Assembly: GCA_030037645.1 (NCBI GenBank)
Contig: JASHQI010000282.1
Coordinates: 1-64,000, forward strand
Direction: 5' to 3'
DNA: 64,000 nucleotides
Origin: Xanthobacteraceae bacterium
GTDB taxonomy: Bacteria > Pseudomonadota > Alphaproteobacteria > Rhizobiales > Xanthobacteraceae
Numbering within the stretch: position 1 is the first letter of the stretch; each line of letters starts with the position of its first letter. Both the position numbers and the translations under genes were made by a program. The notes below the pieces were generated by a model. That model saw only the letters and a program-made list of their open reading frames with translations. It searched no databases and was not told the origin of the DNA. This document shows positions 19,709 through 29,160 of the stretch, piece after piece.

Positions 19709-19959
19709 AACGTCTCCCCGCGCGATGCTATATTTCGCGCTTGTCTTCCTGAATCCGAATTTCGTCCGCGCCTACCGGGCCCGCACACTCGAGTTTTAGA
19801 GAGTGACGCAAGCAGCTCAATGATTCTATTGAAATTTCTGATTTCAAGTTGCTGTTCACGGTTTCGGTTGAATGGTAGGAACTTCAATAACGTCGCACTA
19901 GATTATTCCGCCCCAAGCCGCCGTTCCATGCGGCCTGACGTCAACCTGTAGGCAATGCC

Positions 19960-20370
19960 ATGCCCGATGCCTCCGCGAAGCTTTCCGATGTCTTAGAGGT
20001 CTGCCCTTCATCCGAGCCGGCCATGCGCACCATTGCGATGCCCGCCGACACCAATCCGCATGGCGACATTTTCGGCGGTTGGCTGTTGTGTCAGATGGAC
20101 CTCGCCGGTGCGACGGTGGCGACCCGGCGCGCTGGCGGGCGCACGGTGACTGTCGCCATCACCGGCATGGAATTTCGTCGCCCGGTCATGGTCGGTGACG
20201 AGCTCACCTGTTACTGTGTCATCGAGAAAACCGGCAATACGTCGATCACCGTGAAGATCGAGAGCTGGGCGCGGCGCGGCACCGGCAATACGCCGATCAA
20301 GGTCACCGAAGGCGTATTCACTTATGTGCGTGTCGGCGCCGACGGCCGTCCGCAGCCGCTCGCGCGGTAA
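19960..20370 (+). CDS. Hotdog-fold acyl-CoA thioesterase (YciA-like)
   Basis: A 136-residue cytoplasmic thioesterase that hydrolyses acyl-CoA to free acid and CoA. The motif NPHGDIFGGWLLCQMDLAGA (residues about 29-48) holds the conserved Asn-Pro and the Asp of the YciA/BACH-type active site; VAITGMEFRRPVMVGDEL and TEGVFTYVRV complete the fold. The length equals E. coli YciA-type proteins. It probably trims acyl-CoA pools alongside the beta-oxidation operon at 21542. The gene is preceded by a 250-nt gap shared with the divergent Bug gene. Confidence 0.88.
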   Translation: MPDASAKLSDVLEVCPSSEPAMRTIAMPADTNPHGDIFGGWLLCQMDLAGATVATRRAGGRTVTVAITGMEFRRPVMVGDELTCYCVIEKTGNTSITVKIESWARRGTGNTPIKVTEGVFTYVRVGADGRPQPLAR

Positions 20371-20456
20371 CGGTGCGGTAGTGGCATCGGTTGTGGCTTA
20401 AGCCGGGCTAATGGAGCGGGTTCGGCATTTGCCATCCGCCGTGCCGCTAGGTTGTC

Positions 20457-20576
20457 AAGCGAATCTCAAATCCAAAACTCCGCTAGCACTTAATATTTGC
20501 TAGTGGTTCTTTGATTCAAACATTCGCACGAGTCCCCTTCGGAAATGGGATGCGCATGTTTGAATCGAATCTCTAG
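20457..20576. repeat. MITE-like palindromic element with CTAG ends
   Basis: Core at 20500-20576: the left arm (CTAGTGGTTCTTTGATTCAA then ACATTCGCA) pairs imperfectly with the right arm (TGCGCATGTTTGAATCGAAT then CTCTAG). A further, more diverged inverted arm ending CGCTAG lies at 20457-20485. The layout (CTAGTG ends, GATTC inside, TTCGCA at the loop) matches the element at 45381. Its right end supplies the stop codon of the YiiX-like gene. Confidence 0.55.
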
Positions 20577-21385
20577 TGACTGACCTCTTCGGGATCGACC
20601 CCGTCTGCCACCGTCAGCCCGGGCGGGCCCCACTGCAAGGTGTGATAGTCGAACCCGGCGGCGATGGTGGGTTTGACGATGGCGAAATACGGCGAGGTGT
20701 CGAAATCGCGCGGTGTGTAAAGCCCGTGCTTGCGGATATGGTCGATCTCACTTTGCGCATAGGGGGCGACACCGTAGGTCTTGCCGTTGATCGAAATTCT
20801 TTCCGGCAGAATCGGATAGTGGATCGACTCGTAGGCTTGCGCGATCAGTTTCGAGCAGATCGCCTTGGTCGGATCGCCCGAGCCGATCGCCAGCATGCGG
20901 CGGCGAAACCACACTGGCACAGGAGGGTAGGGAAACAGATAACGCGCGAGATCGAGAATCCGTTTGGAATCGTACTGCTCGCCGATGCGTTTGAGCGCGT
21001 AGTCAATGACTTTCCGCCTTGCCGTGTCATCGAGGCCCACGGCGCGGCAGATGCGCGTATGAAAATGAGCATATTTCGAGAGCGGCGCAGTCGCGACGCC
21101 GATGTCGGCTTCGGCCTCAAGCAGCACGTTCGGCTCGCCGTTCGAGGCCGCATCCCCCGGCCGCTCGCCGACATAAAGCGCAGCGTGCGACCAGGTGGAT
21201 TGGGTCAAATATTTGATTACGGCGGAAAGCCGGCTGTTGCCCTCGACCAGCAGGATATCGCCGGGCTGCAGCGTCTTGCGGATCACCGCAGGGTCGGGCG
21301 CGAGGAACGGCGCATATCGCCCCGTGGGCTGCGATAGATAATGCAGGATTTTGTCGCTGATATAGGCTTCGAGCTTGGCGAACAT
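20573..21385 (-). CDS. YiiX/YebB-like permuted NlpC/P60 cysteine hydrolase
   Basis: A 270-residue protein of the permuted papain-like group. The start of the domain carries LQPGDILLVEG (residues 39-49), the catalytic His lies in TWSHAALYVG (His67), and the catalytic Cys comes later in AICSKLIAQAYE (Cys177); this His-before-Cys order defines the permuted YaeF/YiiX type. EAEADIGVATAPLSKY lies between them. Family members are thought to act on cell-wall peptides or lipids, but the substrate is not established. No signal peptide is evident. It is convergent with the thioesterase and divergent from the FadE gene. Confidence 0.82.
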   Translation of the reverse strand: MFAKLEAYISDKILHYLSQPTGRYAPFLAPDPAVIRKTLQPGDILLVEGNSRLSAVIKYLTQSTWSHAALYVGERPGDAASNGEPNVLLEAEADIGVATAPLSKYAHFHTRICRAVGLDDTARRKVIDYALKRIGEQYDSKRILDLARYLFPYPPVPVWFRRRMLAIGSGDPTKAICSKLIAQAYESIHYPILPERISINGKTYGVAPYAQSEIDHIRKHGLYTPRDFDTSPYFAIVKPTIAAGFDYHTLQWGPPGLTVADGVDPEEVSH

Positions 21386-21541
21386 GAGCTGTAATCTTGG
21401 CTCTGGGCAAAGGCATTTGCCCGGCAGACCGCCCCTACCGGAAATTGTAACATTTTATCGGTTAGAACCTATAGTCTTGCTAAAGAATCACCCCACCCCT
21501 GACGGCGCCTTTGCGGCCGTCCGCAAACCCAGGGACATCCA

Positions 21542-23863
21542 ATGCCGCATTCATCGTTCCGGCGCGACTGGATCACCAAGCCGATCTTCCGTATGGCGCA
21601 GCACGCGCTGCCAAGCCTGTCCAGTACCGAGCGTGAAGCGATCGAGGCCGGCGACGTGTGGTGGGATGCCGAGCTTTTCACCGGCAATCCCAATTGGAAG
21701 AAGCTCTTGGCCTTCGCGCCGGCGCGGCTTTCGCAGGAGGAGCAGCAATTTTTGTCAGGTCCAGTCGAAGAGCTTTGCCGCATGCTCGACGAATGGACGA
21801 TCAATTGGGAATTGCACGACCTGCCACCGCCGGTATGGGATTTTTTGAAGGCCAAAAGGTTCTTCGCGATGATTATCCCGAAGGCTTATGGCGGCCTCGG
21901 TTTTTCCGCCTATGCGCACTCGGAGGTCATCCGCAAGCTGTCGTCGCGGTCAATCTGCGCCGCCTGCACCGCAATGGTGCCGAACTCGCTCGGTCCAGGC
22001 GAGCTGCTGCTGCAATTCGGTACCAAGGCGCAGCAGGATTACTGGCTGCCACGACTGGCCCGCGGCGAGGAAATTCCTTGCTTCGGGTTGACGAGCCCCG
22101 AGGCGGGATCCGACGCCGCCTCGATGATCGATTCCGGAGTGGTCTGCCGCGGCATCTACGAGGGCCGCGAGGTCTTGGGCATCCGGCTGAATTGGCACAA
22201 GCGTTACATCACGCTCGGCCCGATCGCGACGGTGCTGGGCCTTGCCTTCAAGCTGCACGATCCCGACCACCTGATCGGAAATCGCGATGACATTGGCATC
22301 ACGCTCGCGCTGGTGCCGACCCATCTGCCCGGTATCAACATCGGTCGGCGCCACCTGCCGGCCATGCATGTATTCCAGAACGGGCCGAACTGGGGCCATG
22401 ACGTCTTCATCCCTGTGGATAACGTCATCGGCGGCGTCGATCAGGTCGGCAAGGGCTGGAAGATGCTGATGAGCGCTTTGGCGGCGGGGCGTGGAATATC
22501 GCTGCCGTCGCTGTCGGCCGCGGGCGCGGCATTTTGCGCCAACGTCACCGGTGCCTATGCGCGCATCCGAGAGCAATTCCATGTCTCGATAGCAAAATTC
22601 GAGGCGATCGAGGAGCGCCTCGGACGGATCGCCGCAACCGCCTATCTGGTGGACGCGGCGCGGCGCATGACTTGCGCGGCACTCGATGACGGTCACCATC
22701 CTGCCGTCGTCACGGCCATCATGAAGGCGCAGGCGACCGAGCGGCTTCGCATTGCGGTCAACGATGCGATGGATGTGCACGGTGGCAAAGCCATCATAGA
22801 GGGGCCGCTGAATTATCTCGGCAGCCTGTACCGTGGCGTGCCGATCGCGATCACGGTGGAGGGCGCCAATATCGTCACGCGAAGCCTCATCCAGTTCGGA
22901 CAGGGGGCGATCCGCTGTCACCCATTTCTGTTGAAGGAAATGTCGGCGCTCGAGGATACCGATCGGGCGCGGGGTCTCGATGCATTCGACCAGGCTTTTT
23001 GGGGTCACGTCGGACACAGCCTTGCCAATGCCATGCGCGCGTGGGGTCGAGCCTGGACCGGCGGGAGATTTGCGCCGGCCGCGGACGCTGGAGCGGCAAC
23101 GCCATTTTATCGGCAACTCAGCCGCCATGCGGCTGCGTTCGCGCTTGCCGTCGATCTTTCGCTGTTGACGCTGGGCGGCACACTCAAGCGCAAGGAAATG
23201 ATCTCGGCGCGGTTCGGGGACATTCTCTCGGAGCTTTATCTGTCGAGCGCGGCGCTCAAGCGCTGGAACGACGAAGGCCGTCAAGAGGAGGACTTGCCGC
23301 TGCTCGAATATTGCCTGGAGGCGAGCCTTGCCACCATAGAGGTCCGGTTCGATGAGATCATCGCCAACTTCCCGGTGCGGCCGGTCGCGTGGCTGCTGCG
23401 CTTGCTGATCCAGCCGCTCGGTCCGCGTCGCCGCGGGCCGTCCGACCGTGTCGTCGATCGGTGCGCCGCGATCATCACCAATCCATGCCCGGCGCGTGAA
23501 CGGCTCACCGCAGACCTATTCCATCCCGCCGCAACCGGAGGCGATCAGAACGGCATCGCTTTGCTTGAGCATGCCTTCGCCTTGACGGTCGCCGTACAGC
23601 CGGTCCGTGACCGCATGCACACCGCGCACATTCGCGATGTCGGTCAGGCGGTGAAGCAGCACACCATCACCGCGGAGGAGGCAGCTCAGCTCAAAGCGGC
23701 GGCCGACGTCGTGGCGGCGGCCATCGCGGTCGACGATTTCGCGCCTGAAGAGCTTACGTCTCGCGGCGCGTCCAGCAAGGGAGATGTGTCATCGCAAGCG
23801 ACATCTCAGGGGCCATCGCAACGGATCCCGGCAGCATCGCCTCCGGCGGCCGCGGCGGAGTAG
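21542..23863 (+). CDS. fadE: Acyl-CoA dehydrogenase, FadE-type
   Basis: The first enzyme of beta-oxidation: FAD-dependent oxidation of acyl-CoA to trans-2-enoyl-CoA. At 773 residues it is of the large FadE type. The N-terminal region is WITKPIFRMAQHALPSLSSTE; the dehydrogenase core has IIPKAYGGLGFSAYAHSEV, FGLTSPEAGSD and the C-terminal-domain motif VHGGKAIIEGP; the extra C-terminal domain typical of FadE follows. The last 34 or so residues, after VDDFAPEELTS, are a low-complexity Ser/Gln/Ala/Pro tail overlapping the presumed start of the thiolase gene. It is the first gene of the operon 21542-29159. Confidence 0.92.
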   Translation: MPHSSFRRDWITKPIFRMAQHALPSLSSTEREAIEAGDVWWDAELFTGNPNWKKLLAFAPARLSQEEQQFLSGPVEELCRMLDEWTINWELHDLPPPVWDFLKAKRFFAMIIPKAYGGLGFSAYAHSEVIRKLSSRSICAACTAMVPNSLGPGELLLQFGTKAQQDYWLPRLARGEEIPCFGLTSPEAGSDAASMIDSGVVCRGIYEGREVLGIRLNWHKRYITLGPIATVLGLAFKLHDPDHLIGNRDDIGITLALVPTHLPGINIGRRHLPAMHVFQNGPNWGHDVFIPVDNVIGGVDQVGKGWKMLMSALAAGRGISLPSLSAAGAAFCANVTGAYARIREQFHVSIAKFEAIEERLGRIAATAYLVDAARRMTCAALDDGHHPAVVTAIMKAQATERLRIAVNDAMDVHGGKAIIEGPLNYLGSLYRGVPIAITVEGANIVTRSLIQFGQGAIRCHPFLLKEMSALEDTDRARGLDAFDQAFWGHVGHSLANAMRAWGRAWTGGRFAPAADAGAATPFYRQLSRHAAAFALAVDLSLLTLGGTLKRKEMISARFGDILSELYLSSAALKRWNDEGRQEEDLPLLEYCLEASLATIEVRFDEIIANFPVRPVAWLLRLLIQPLGPRRRGPSDRVVDRCAAIITNPCPARERLTADLFHPAATGGDQNGIALLEHAFALTVAVQPVRDRMHTAHIRDVGQAVKQHTITAEEAAQLKAAADVVAAAIAVDDFAPEELTSRGASSKGDVSSQATSQGPSQRIPAASPPAAAAE

Positions 23864-25146
23864 AGCGCCGCCCGGTCTACATCATCGACGGCAGCCGCAC
23901 GCCATTCATCAAGGCGCGCGGCAAGCCTGGCCCGTTCACGCCGGTCGATCTGGCCGTGCAGTGCGGCCGGCCGCTGCTGTTGCGCCAGCCCTTTCCGCCG
24001 GAAGCGTTCGACCGAGTGATCCTCGGCTGCGTCAACGTCCTTGCCGACGAGATGAATCCGGCGCGCGTCGCGGCGCTTCGCCTCGGCATGGGCGAAGCCA
24101 TGACCGCCTTCACCGTGCAGATCAATTGCGGCTCCGGCATGCAGTCGATCGACACCGCGTTCCGCTACATTCGCGAAGGTGTGTCCGACCTGATCTTGGC
24201 GGGCGGGGCGGAATCGCTCAGCCATGCGCCGCTTGTGTTCAGCCGCAGAGCGGTCAACTGGTACGCACGGTTGTTCGCAGCCCGCGGCATCGGCGCCAAG
24301 CTCGCCGCGCTGCTGGCGCTGCGGCCGTCATTGTTCAAGCCGGTGATCGGGCTCGAACGCGGCCTAACCGATCCGATCACCGATCTCAATATGGGGCAGA
24401 CCGCCGAACTCGTTGCGCATCTGTTTCACATCAGCCGCCGGCAGGCCGACGAATATGCCGCCGAGAGCCAGCAGCGCTTGGCGGCGGCACAGAAGGAGGG
24501 TCATTTCGCCGGCGAGATCGAGCCCGCCTTCGCGCGCGACGGTAAGCTGTTCGACCACGACGACGGCGTGCGGCCCGACAGCACAGCCGATACGCTTGCC
24601 AAGCTCCGGCCCGCTTTCGAGCGGCCGTGGGGCCAGGTTACGCCGGGCAACAGCTCGCAAATCACCGACGGCGCGTCATGGGTCATCCTCGCGTCGGCGG
24701 ACGCCGTCAAACAGCACAAGCTCACGCCAAAGGCCGTCATCGTCGATAGCGAATGGTCGGCGCTCGATCCATCCATCATGGGACTTGGCCCGGTCTATTG
24801 CTCGACCGCCATTCTCAAACGACACCGGCTTGGTCTCGGCGACATCGAGCTATGGGAACTGAATGAAGCTTTTGCCGCGCAAGTGCTTGGCTGTCTTGCG
24901 GCTTGGGAGGACGTCGAATTTTGTCGCAACGCGCTCGGCCTTCCCGCTGCAGCCGGGCAGATTGCGCGCGATCGGCTCAATGTCGACGGTGGCGCGATCG
25001 GCGTCGGTCATCCGGTCGGCGCGAGCGGCAATCGCATCGTGCTCCACCTCGTCAATGCCATGAAGCGGCTTCACTACAAGCGCGGCATCGCCACCGAATG
25101 CATCGGTGGCGGGCAGGGCGGCGCCATGTTGATCGAAGCGATGTGA
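23791..25146 (+). CDS. Thiolase (acetyl-CoA acyltransferase, FadI/FadA-like) with no ordinary start codon
   Basis: The last step of beta-oxidation: thiolytic cleavage of 3-ketoacyl-CoA. The family core is intact: VYIIDGSRTPFIKARG at the N-terminus, nucleophile Cys in QINCGSGMQS (Cys113), GHPVGASGNR with His407 and ECIGGGQGGAM with Cys437 (numbered from 23791). No ATG, GTG or TTG lies in this frame between the upstream stop (23746-23748) and the conserved N-terminus; the first, GTG 23956, would delete the first strand. An ATC at 23791 has AAGGGAG seven bases upstream and yields a sensible N-terminus, so I use it. A frameshift from the ATG at 23784 or the GTG at 23786 is the alternative. It overlaps fadE by 73 nt if the ATC start is right. 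Confidence 0.78.
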   Translation: MASDISGAIATDPGSIASGGRGGVERRPVYIIDGSRTPFIKARGKPGPFTPVDLAVQCGRPLLLRQPFPPEAFDRVILGCVNVLADEMNPARVAALRLGMGEAMTAFTVQINCGSGMQSIDTAFRYIREGVSDLILAGGAESLSHAPLVFSRRAVNWYARLFAARGIGAKLAALLALRPSLFKPVIGLERGLTDPITDLNMGQTAELVAHLFHISRRQADEYAAESQQRLAAAQKEGHFAGEIEPAFARDGKLFDHDDGVRPDSTADTLAKLRPAFERPWGQVTPGNSSQITDGASWVILASADAVKQHKLTPKAVIVDSEWSALDPSIMGLGPVYCSTAILKRHRLGLGDIELWELNEAFAAQVLGCLAAWEDVEFCRNALGLPAAAGQIARDRLNVDGGAIGVGHPVGASGNRIVLHLVNAMKRLHYKRGIATECIGGGQGGAMLIEAM

Positions 25147-25155
25147 GGGCCGTAC

Positions 25156-27270
25156 ATGAAAATCGCCGCAAAGCCCGCATTGGCAATTCTCGGCAAGCGT
25201 GACCTTGAGCTTGGGCCATTCACCGTCGATGAAGCTCCGCTGGAGGCCGGTCCCTGGGCGAATTGGCGGTTACGCGCAGACGAAGACGGTATCGCGTGGC
25301 TCCTTTTCGACAAGAAGGGTTCCAGTGCCAATACGCTGTCGGAAGAGGTGCTCGCCGAGCTCGATGCGGTACTGGAAAAGCTCGAGCGCGACCGTCCGCG
25401 TGGCTTGGTCATCCGTTCCGCTAAGCGCTCAGGCTTCATTGCCGGCGCCGACATCGCGCAGTTTCGCGGCGTCACCGAGAGCAAGCAGATCGAGGCGTTG
25501 ATCGCGCGCGGTCATGCTGTGCTCGACCGCCTCGATCGCCTGCCGCTGCCGACTGTCGTGGTGATCCACGGCTTTTGCCTTGGCGGCGGGCTCGAAGTGG
25601 CGCTGGCCTGCGATTATCGCATCGCCGTTGACAACGCGAGCTTCGGATTTCCCGAAGTGCTGCTCGGCCTGCATCCCGGTCTTGGCGGCACAGTACGACT
25701 GCCGCGGTTGATCAATCCGGTGCAGGCGATGACCATGATGCTGACCGGGCACACTGAGCGCGCGCGCCGGGCTCGTGCGCTCCGGCTGGTCGATGTGGTC
25801 ACCCAGGAACGCCACGTGCGCGGCGCCGTAAAATCGGCCGTCACCGGCGAGATGATCGCGGCGAAGCAGGATTTGCTCGGCCGGTTGATGAACACGGGCC
25901 CGACGCGCAGCGTTCTTGCCGCCCGCATGCGCGGCGAAGCCGCCAAACGGGCGCCGCGTCAGCATTATCCCGCGCCTTATGCGTTGATCGATAATTGGGT
26001 CTCTCACGGCGGTAATGCCGAAGCCATGCAGAAGGCCGAGATTTCATCCTTCGCCAAGCTGCTCGTCACCGACACGGCGCAAAATCTCGTCCGCGTGTTT
26101 TACCTGCGGGAGAACCTCAAAAGCCTTGCCGATGGCAAATGGGGAGGCCGCCGCGTCCACGTCCTCGGTGCCGGCGCCATGGGCGGCGACATCGCCGCAT
26201 GGTGCGCGTGGCACGGCTTTGTCGTCAGCCTGTTCGACACCAAGCCCGAACCGATTGCCGGAGCCATCAAGCGCGCCGCCGAGCTCTATGGAAAAATCGG
26301 CCGCGACGATCGCCGCAGGATTCGCGACTCGCTCGACCGCCTGATCCCCGATCTCAAGGGCGAAGGCGTTGCCACTGCGGATTTGATCATCGAAGCGGTG
26401 CCGGAAATTCTCGATCTCAAACGCAAAATCTTCGCCGGCATCGAGCCGAAGATGAAGCCCAACGCCATCCTCGCGACCAATACGTCGAGCATTCCGCTCG
26501 AGCAACTACGCGAGGGGCTGCCGCATCCGGAACGCCTCGTGGGCATTCATTTTTTCAATCCGGTATCGCGCATGCAGTTGGTCGAGGTCGTCAGCCACGA
26601 CAAAGTCGCCGACGCGGTGCTCGCCGATGCGCGTGCCTTCCTCGGCCGCATCGATCGGCTTCCGGCGCCGGTGAAAAGCGCGCCCGGCTTCTTGGTCAAC
26701 CGTGCCCTGACGCCATATCTGCTTGAAGCTTTGGTGATGCTCGACGCCGGCATGAAGAAAGAGACCATCGACAAGGCAGCGGTGGATTTCGGCATGCCGA
26801 TGGGGCCGATCGAACTTGCTGACGACGTCGGGCTCGACATCTGCCTGCATGTCGCCGAGATGCTGCGCGGCAGCGTCGGTCGCGAAATGCCCGATCCGCC
26901 GCAATGGCTCAAGGATATGGTCGCCAAGGGCGAGCTCGGCAAGAAGAGCGGCAAGGGGCTTTACGACTGGAAGGATGGCCATGCGGTCAAGGCCCACGAA
27001 GAGGCCACGCCGCCGCCCGATACGATTGACAGGTTGATCCTGCCAATGCTCAACGTCTGTGCGACCTGCCTGCGCGAGGGGGTCGTCGCCGATGAGAAAA
27101 TCGTCGACGGCGCGTTGATCTTCGCTACGGGTTTTGCGCCGTTTCGCGGCGGGCCGATGCATTATGCACGAACGCGTGGCGTGGCGGATATCCGCGACAC
27201 GCTCAAGCGGCTCGCCGCTAAATATGGGCCCCGCTTCCAGCCTGATCCGGGCTGGGACACACTCAAATGA
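25156..27270 (+). CDS. Bifunctional enoyl-CoA hydratase / 3-hydroxyacyl-CoA dehydrogenase (FadJ/FadB-like)
   Basis: Catalyses the second and third steps of beta-oxidation. Residues 1 to about 300 form a crotonase domain with the oxyanion motif GFIAGADIAQF, GGGLEVALACDYRIA and FGFPEVLLGLHPGLGG holding the two catalytic Glu. From about 333 the NAD-binding domain has VLGAGAMGGDIA, ATNTSSIPLEQL and GIHFFNPVSRM with the catalytic His; the 3-hydroxyacyl-CoA C-terminal domain follows. At 704 residues it matches FadJ/FadB alpha subunits. It starts 9 nt after the thiolase stop and overlaps the next gene by 4 nt (ATGA), so the operon is translationally coupled. Confidence 0.93.
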   Translation: MKIAAKPALAILGKRDLELGPFTVDEAPLEAGPWANWRLRADEDGIAWLLFDKKGSSANTLSEEVLAELDAVLEKLERDRPRGLVIRSAKRSGFIAGADIAQFRGVTESKQIEALIARGHAVLDRLDRLPLPTVVVIHGFCLGGGLEVALACDYRIAVDNASFGFPEVLLGLHPGLGGTVRLPRLINPVQAMTMMLTGHTERARRARALRLVDVVTQERHVRGAVKSAVTGEMIAAKQDLLGRLMNTGPTRSVLAARMRGEAAKRAPRQHYPAPYALIDNWVSHGGNAEAMQKAEISSFAKLLVTDTAQNLVRVFYLRENLKSLADGKWGGRRVHVLGAGAMGGDIAAWCAWHGFVVSLFDTKPEPIAGAIKRAAELYGKIGRDDRRRIRDSLDRLIPDLKGEGVATADLIIEAVPEILDLKRKIFAGIEPKMKPNAILATNTSSIPLEQLREGLPHPERLVGIHFFNPVSRMQLVEVVSHDKVADAVLADARAFLGRIDRLPAPVKSAPGFLVNRALTPYLLEALVMLDAGMKKETIDKAAVDFGMPMGPIELADDVGLDICLHVAEMLRGSVGREMPDPPQWLKDMVAKGELGKKSGKGLYDWKDGHAVKAHEEATPPPDTIDRLILPMLNVCATCLREGVVADEKIVDGALIFATGFAPFRGGPMHYARTRGVADIRDTLKRLAAKYGPRFQPDPGWDTLK

Positions 27271-29159
27271 TTCACTCGGGGGCGGGACCGGCAACATGCT
27301 TTGCCGATCCGGCGCAGCTTGCCGACGCGATCGTCCAAAAAGTCGGCAAGACGCTCGTGCTGGCGCTGCCGCTCGGCCTCGGCAAGGCCAATCACATTGC
27401 CAATGCGCTTTACGCCAAGGCAGTTGCCGATCGCTCGATCCGGCTCACCATTTTCACTGCGCTGACGCTTGAGGCGCCGCACGCCAGGAATGAGCTGGAA
27501 CACCGCTTCCTCGATCCGGTCTCGGCACGCGTATTCGCCGGCTATCCCGCGCTCGACTACGCGACGGCGATCCGCAAGCACGAGGTCCCGCCGAACGTCA
27601 CGGTCAATGAGTTTTTCTTCGAGGCCGGGCAATGGCTGGGTTCGCCCTACGCCCAGCAGCACTATATATCCGCGAACTACACCCATGCGCTGCGCTACAC
27701 GCTCGACCGCGGCGCCAACATCGTCGGCCAGTTGGTAGCGCATCGCGCCGAAGAAGCGAGGCATCCGTACAGCCTGAGCTGCAATCCCGATCTGACGCTC
27801 GATCTGCTCGCGTTGCGCCGCGCCGGCCGCGCCGATTTTCTGTTCGCCGGCCAGATTAATTCGGAATTGCCGTTCATGCCGGGCGATGCAGCGATTGCCG
27901 CCGAGGAGCTTGATTTCATCCTCGACAGTCCGGCGACCGACTTTTCGTTGTTCGCGCCGCCGCGCGAGCCGATTGCGCTCGAAGACTACGCGGCGGCGCT
28001 GCATGCAGCGAGCATCGTGCCAGATGGCGGCACGCTGCAAATCGGCATCGGCTCGATGGGAGAAGCCGTCGCCCAGGCCCTGATCGTGCGGCAGCGCAAC
28101 AACGCCGAGTTCTGCAGGTTGCTGACGCGACTGGGTTACGAGCCGGCGCGCGATGTGGAGGTTCGGACCGAGCCATTCGCCGTCGGCCTCTACGGCTGCA
28201 CGGAGATGTTCGTCGAGGGCATGCTCGATCTGTTCCACGCCGGCGTCCTCAAGCGCGAAGTGGATGGTTTGGTGCTGCATGGCGGCTTCTTCATCGGGTC
28301 GCGCAACTTTTACCGCTCGCTGCGCGAGATGCCACGCGACGTCGTCAAAAAATTCGGCATGACCTCGATCTCGTCGGTCAACGAACTTTACGGCGACGAG
28401 GACAACAAGCGCCGCGCCCGCGTCAACGCGCGGTTTCTTAACAACGCCATGATGGCGACCGCGCTGGGCGACGTGACCTCGGATGGCCTCGACGACGGCC
28501 GCGTCGTCAGCGGCGTCGGCGGCCAATACAATTTCGTCGCCCAAAGCTTTGCACTCGAAGACGCGCGTTCGGCGATCATGTTGCGCGCGATCCGGACGGT
28601 AAAGGGCAAGGCGCTATCCAATATCCGCTGGCGCTATGCACATACGACCATTCCGCGTCATTTGCGCGATGTCATCATCACCGAGTACGGCATTGCCGAT
28701 ATCCGCGGCAAGAGCGACCGCGAGGTCATTGGCGCGATGGTGGCGATCGCCGATGCGCGGTTCCAGGACGAATTGCTGCGCCAGGCCAAGGAGGCAGGGA
28801 AAATCGAGCGCACGTTCGAGTTGCCGAAGTCGGCCCGCGATAACACGCCCGACGCGATCAAACGTGCGCTCAAGCCGGCCGTCGAGGCCGGCCTGTTGCC
28901 GACATTTCCGTTCGGTACCGATTTTACCGAGGTCGAACAGCGCCTCATTCCAGCGTTGCAAATCTTGAAGTCCGCTTCACTTGGCGAGCTCGCAAGTTTG
29001 TTCGCACGTGGGTTCCGCACTCGCGCAGCACGTGGCCAGGAGCTTGCTCGACTGGGCTTGGCGCAACCCAAGAGCCCGTCGGAATGGCTCTATGCCAATC
29101 TGGTACGCGGTGCGCTGGACCTGCGACAGCATGAAAACGGAGCGAAGACTGGAGGATAG
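27267..29159 (+). CDS. Acetyl-CoA hydrolase/transferase family protein
   Basis: A 630-residue class I CoA-transferase-like protein (acetyl-CoA hydrolase/4-hydroxybutyrate CoA-transferase group). The N-terminal half has LALPLGLGKANHIANALY and EFFFEAGQWLGSP; the C-terminal half has LQIGIGSMGEAVAQAL, a long GGFFIGSRNFYRSLRE segment, GVGGQYNFVAQ and TEYGIADIRGKSDREV. It is about 100 residues longer than typical acetyl-CoA hydrolases. Being the last gene of the fad operon, with a 4-nt ATGA overlap with its neighbour, it may recycle CoA from acetyl-CoA or pass CoA to an incoming acid; the reaction is not proven. Confidence 0.83.
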   Translation: MIHSGAGPATCFADPAQLADAIVQKVGKTLVLALPLGLGKANHIANALYAKAVADRSIRLTIFTALTLEAPHARNELEHRFLDPVSARVFAGYPALDYATAIRKHEVPPNVTVNEFFFEAGQWLGSPYAQQHYISANYTHALRYTLDRGANIVGQLVAHRAEEARHPYSLSCNPDLTLDLLALRRAGRADFLFAGQINSELPFMPGDAAIAAEELDFILDSPATDFSLFAPPREPIALEDYAAALHAASIVPDGGTLQIGIGSMGEAVAQALIVRQRNNAEFCRLLTRLGYEPARDVEVRTEPFAVGLYGCTEMFVEGMLDLFHAGVLKREVDGLVLHGGFFIGSRNFYRSLREMPRDVVKKFGMTSISSVNELYGDEDNKRRARVNARFLNNAMMATALGDVTSDGLDDGRVVSGVGGQYNFVAQSFALEDARSAIMLRAIRTVKGKALSNIRWRYAHTTIPRHLRDVIITEYGIADIRGKSDREVIGAMVAIADARFQDELLRQAKEAGKIERTFELPKSARDNTPDAIKRALKPAVEAGLLPTFPFGTDFTEVEQRLIPALQILKSASLGELASLFARGFRTRAARGQELARLGLAQPKSPSEWLYANLVRGALDLRQHENGAKTGG

Positions 29160-29160
29160 G

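Noticed and set aside
21950-23284. A 444-codon open frame on the minus strand
   Set aside because: Antisense to fadE, with no recognisable motif and composition typical of shadow frames.
27162-28544. A 460-codon open frame on the minus strand
   Set aside because: It is antisense to the well-supported fadJ-like and CoA-transferase genes; its sequence is Arg/Ala/Asp-rich without family features, as expected from a high-GC shadow frame.
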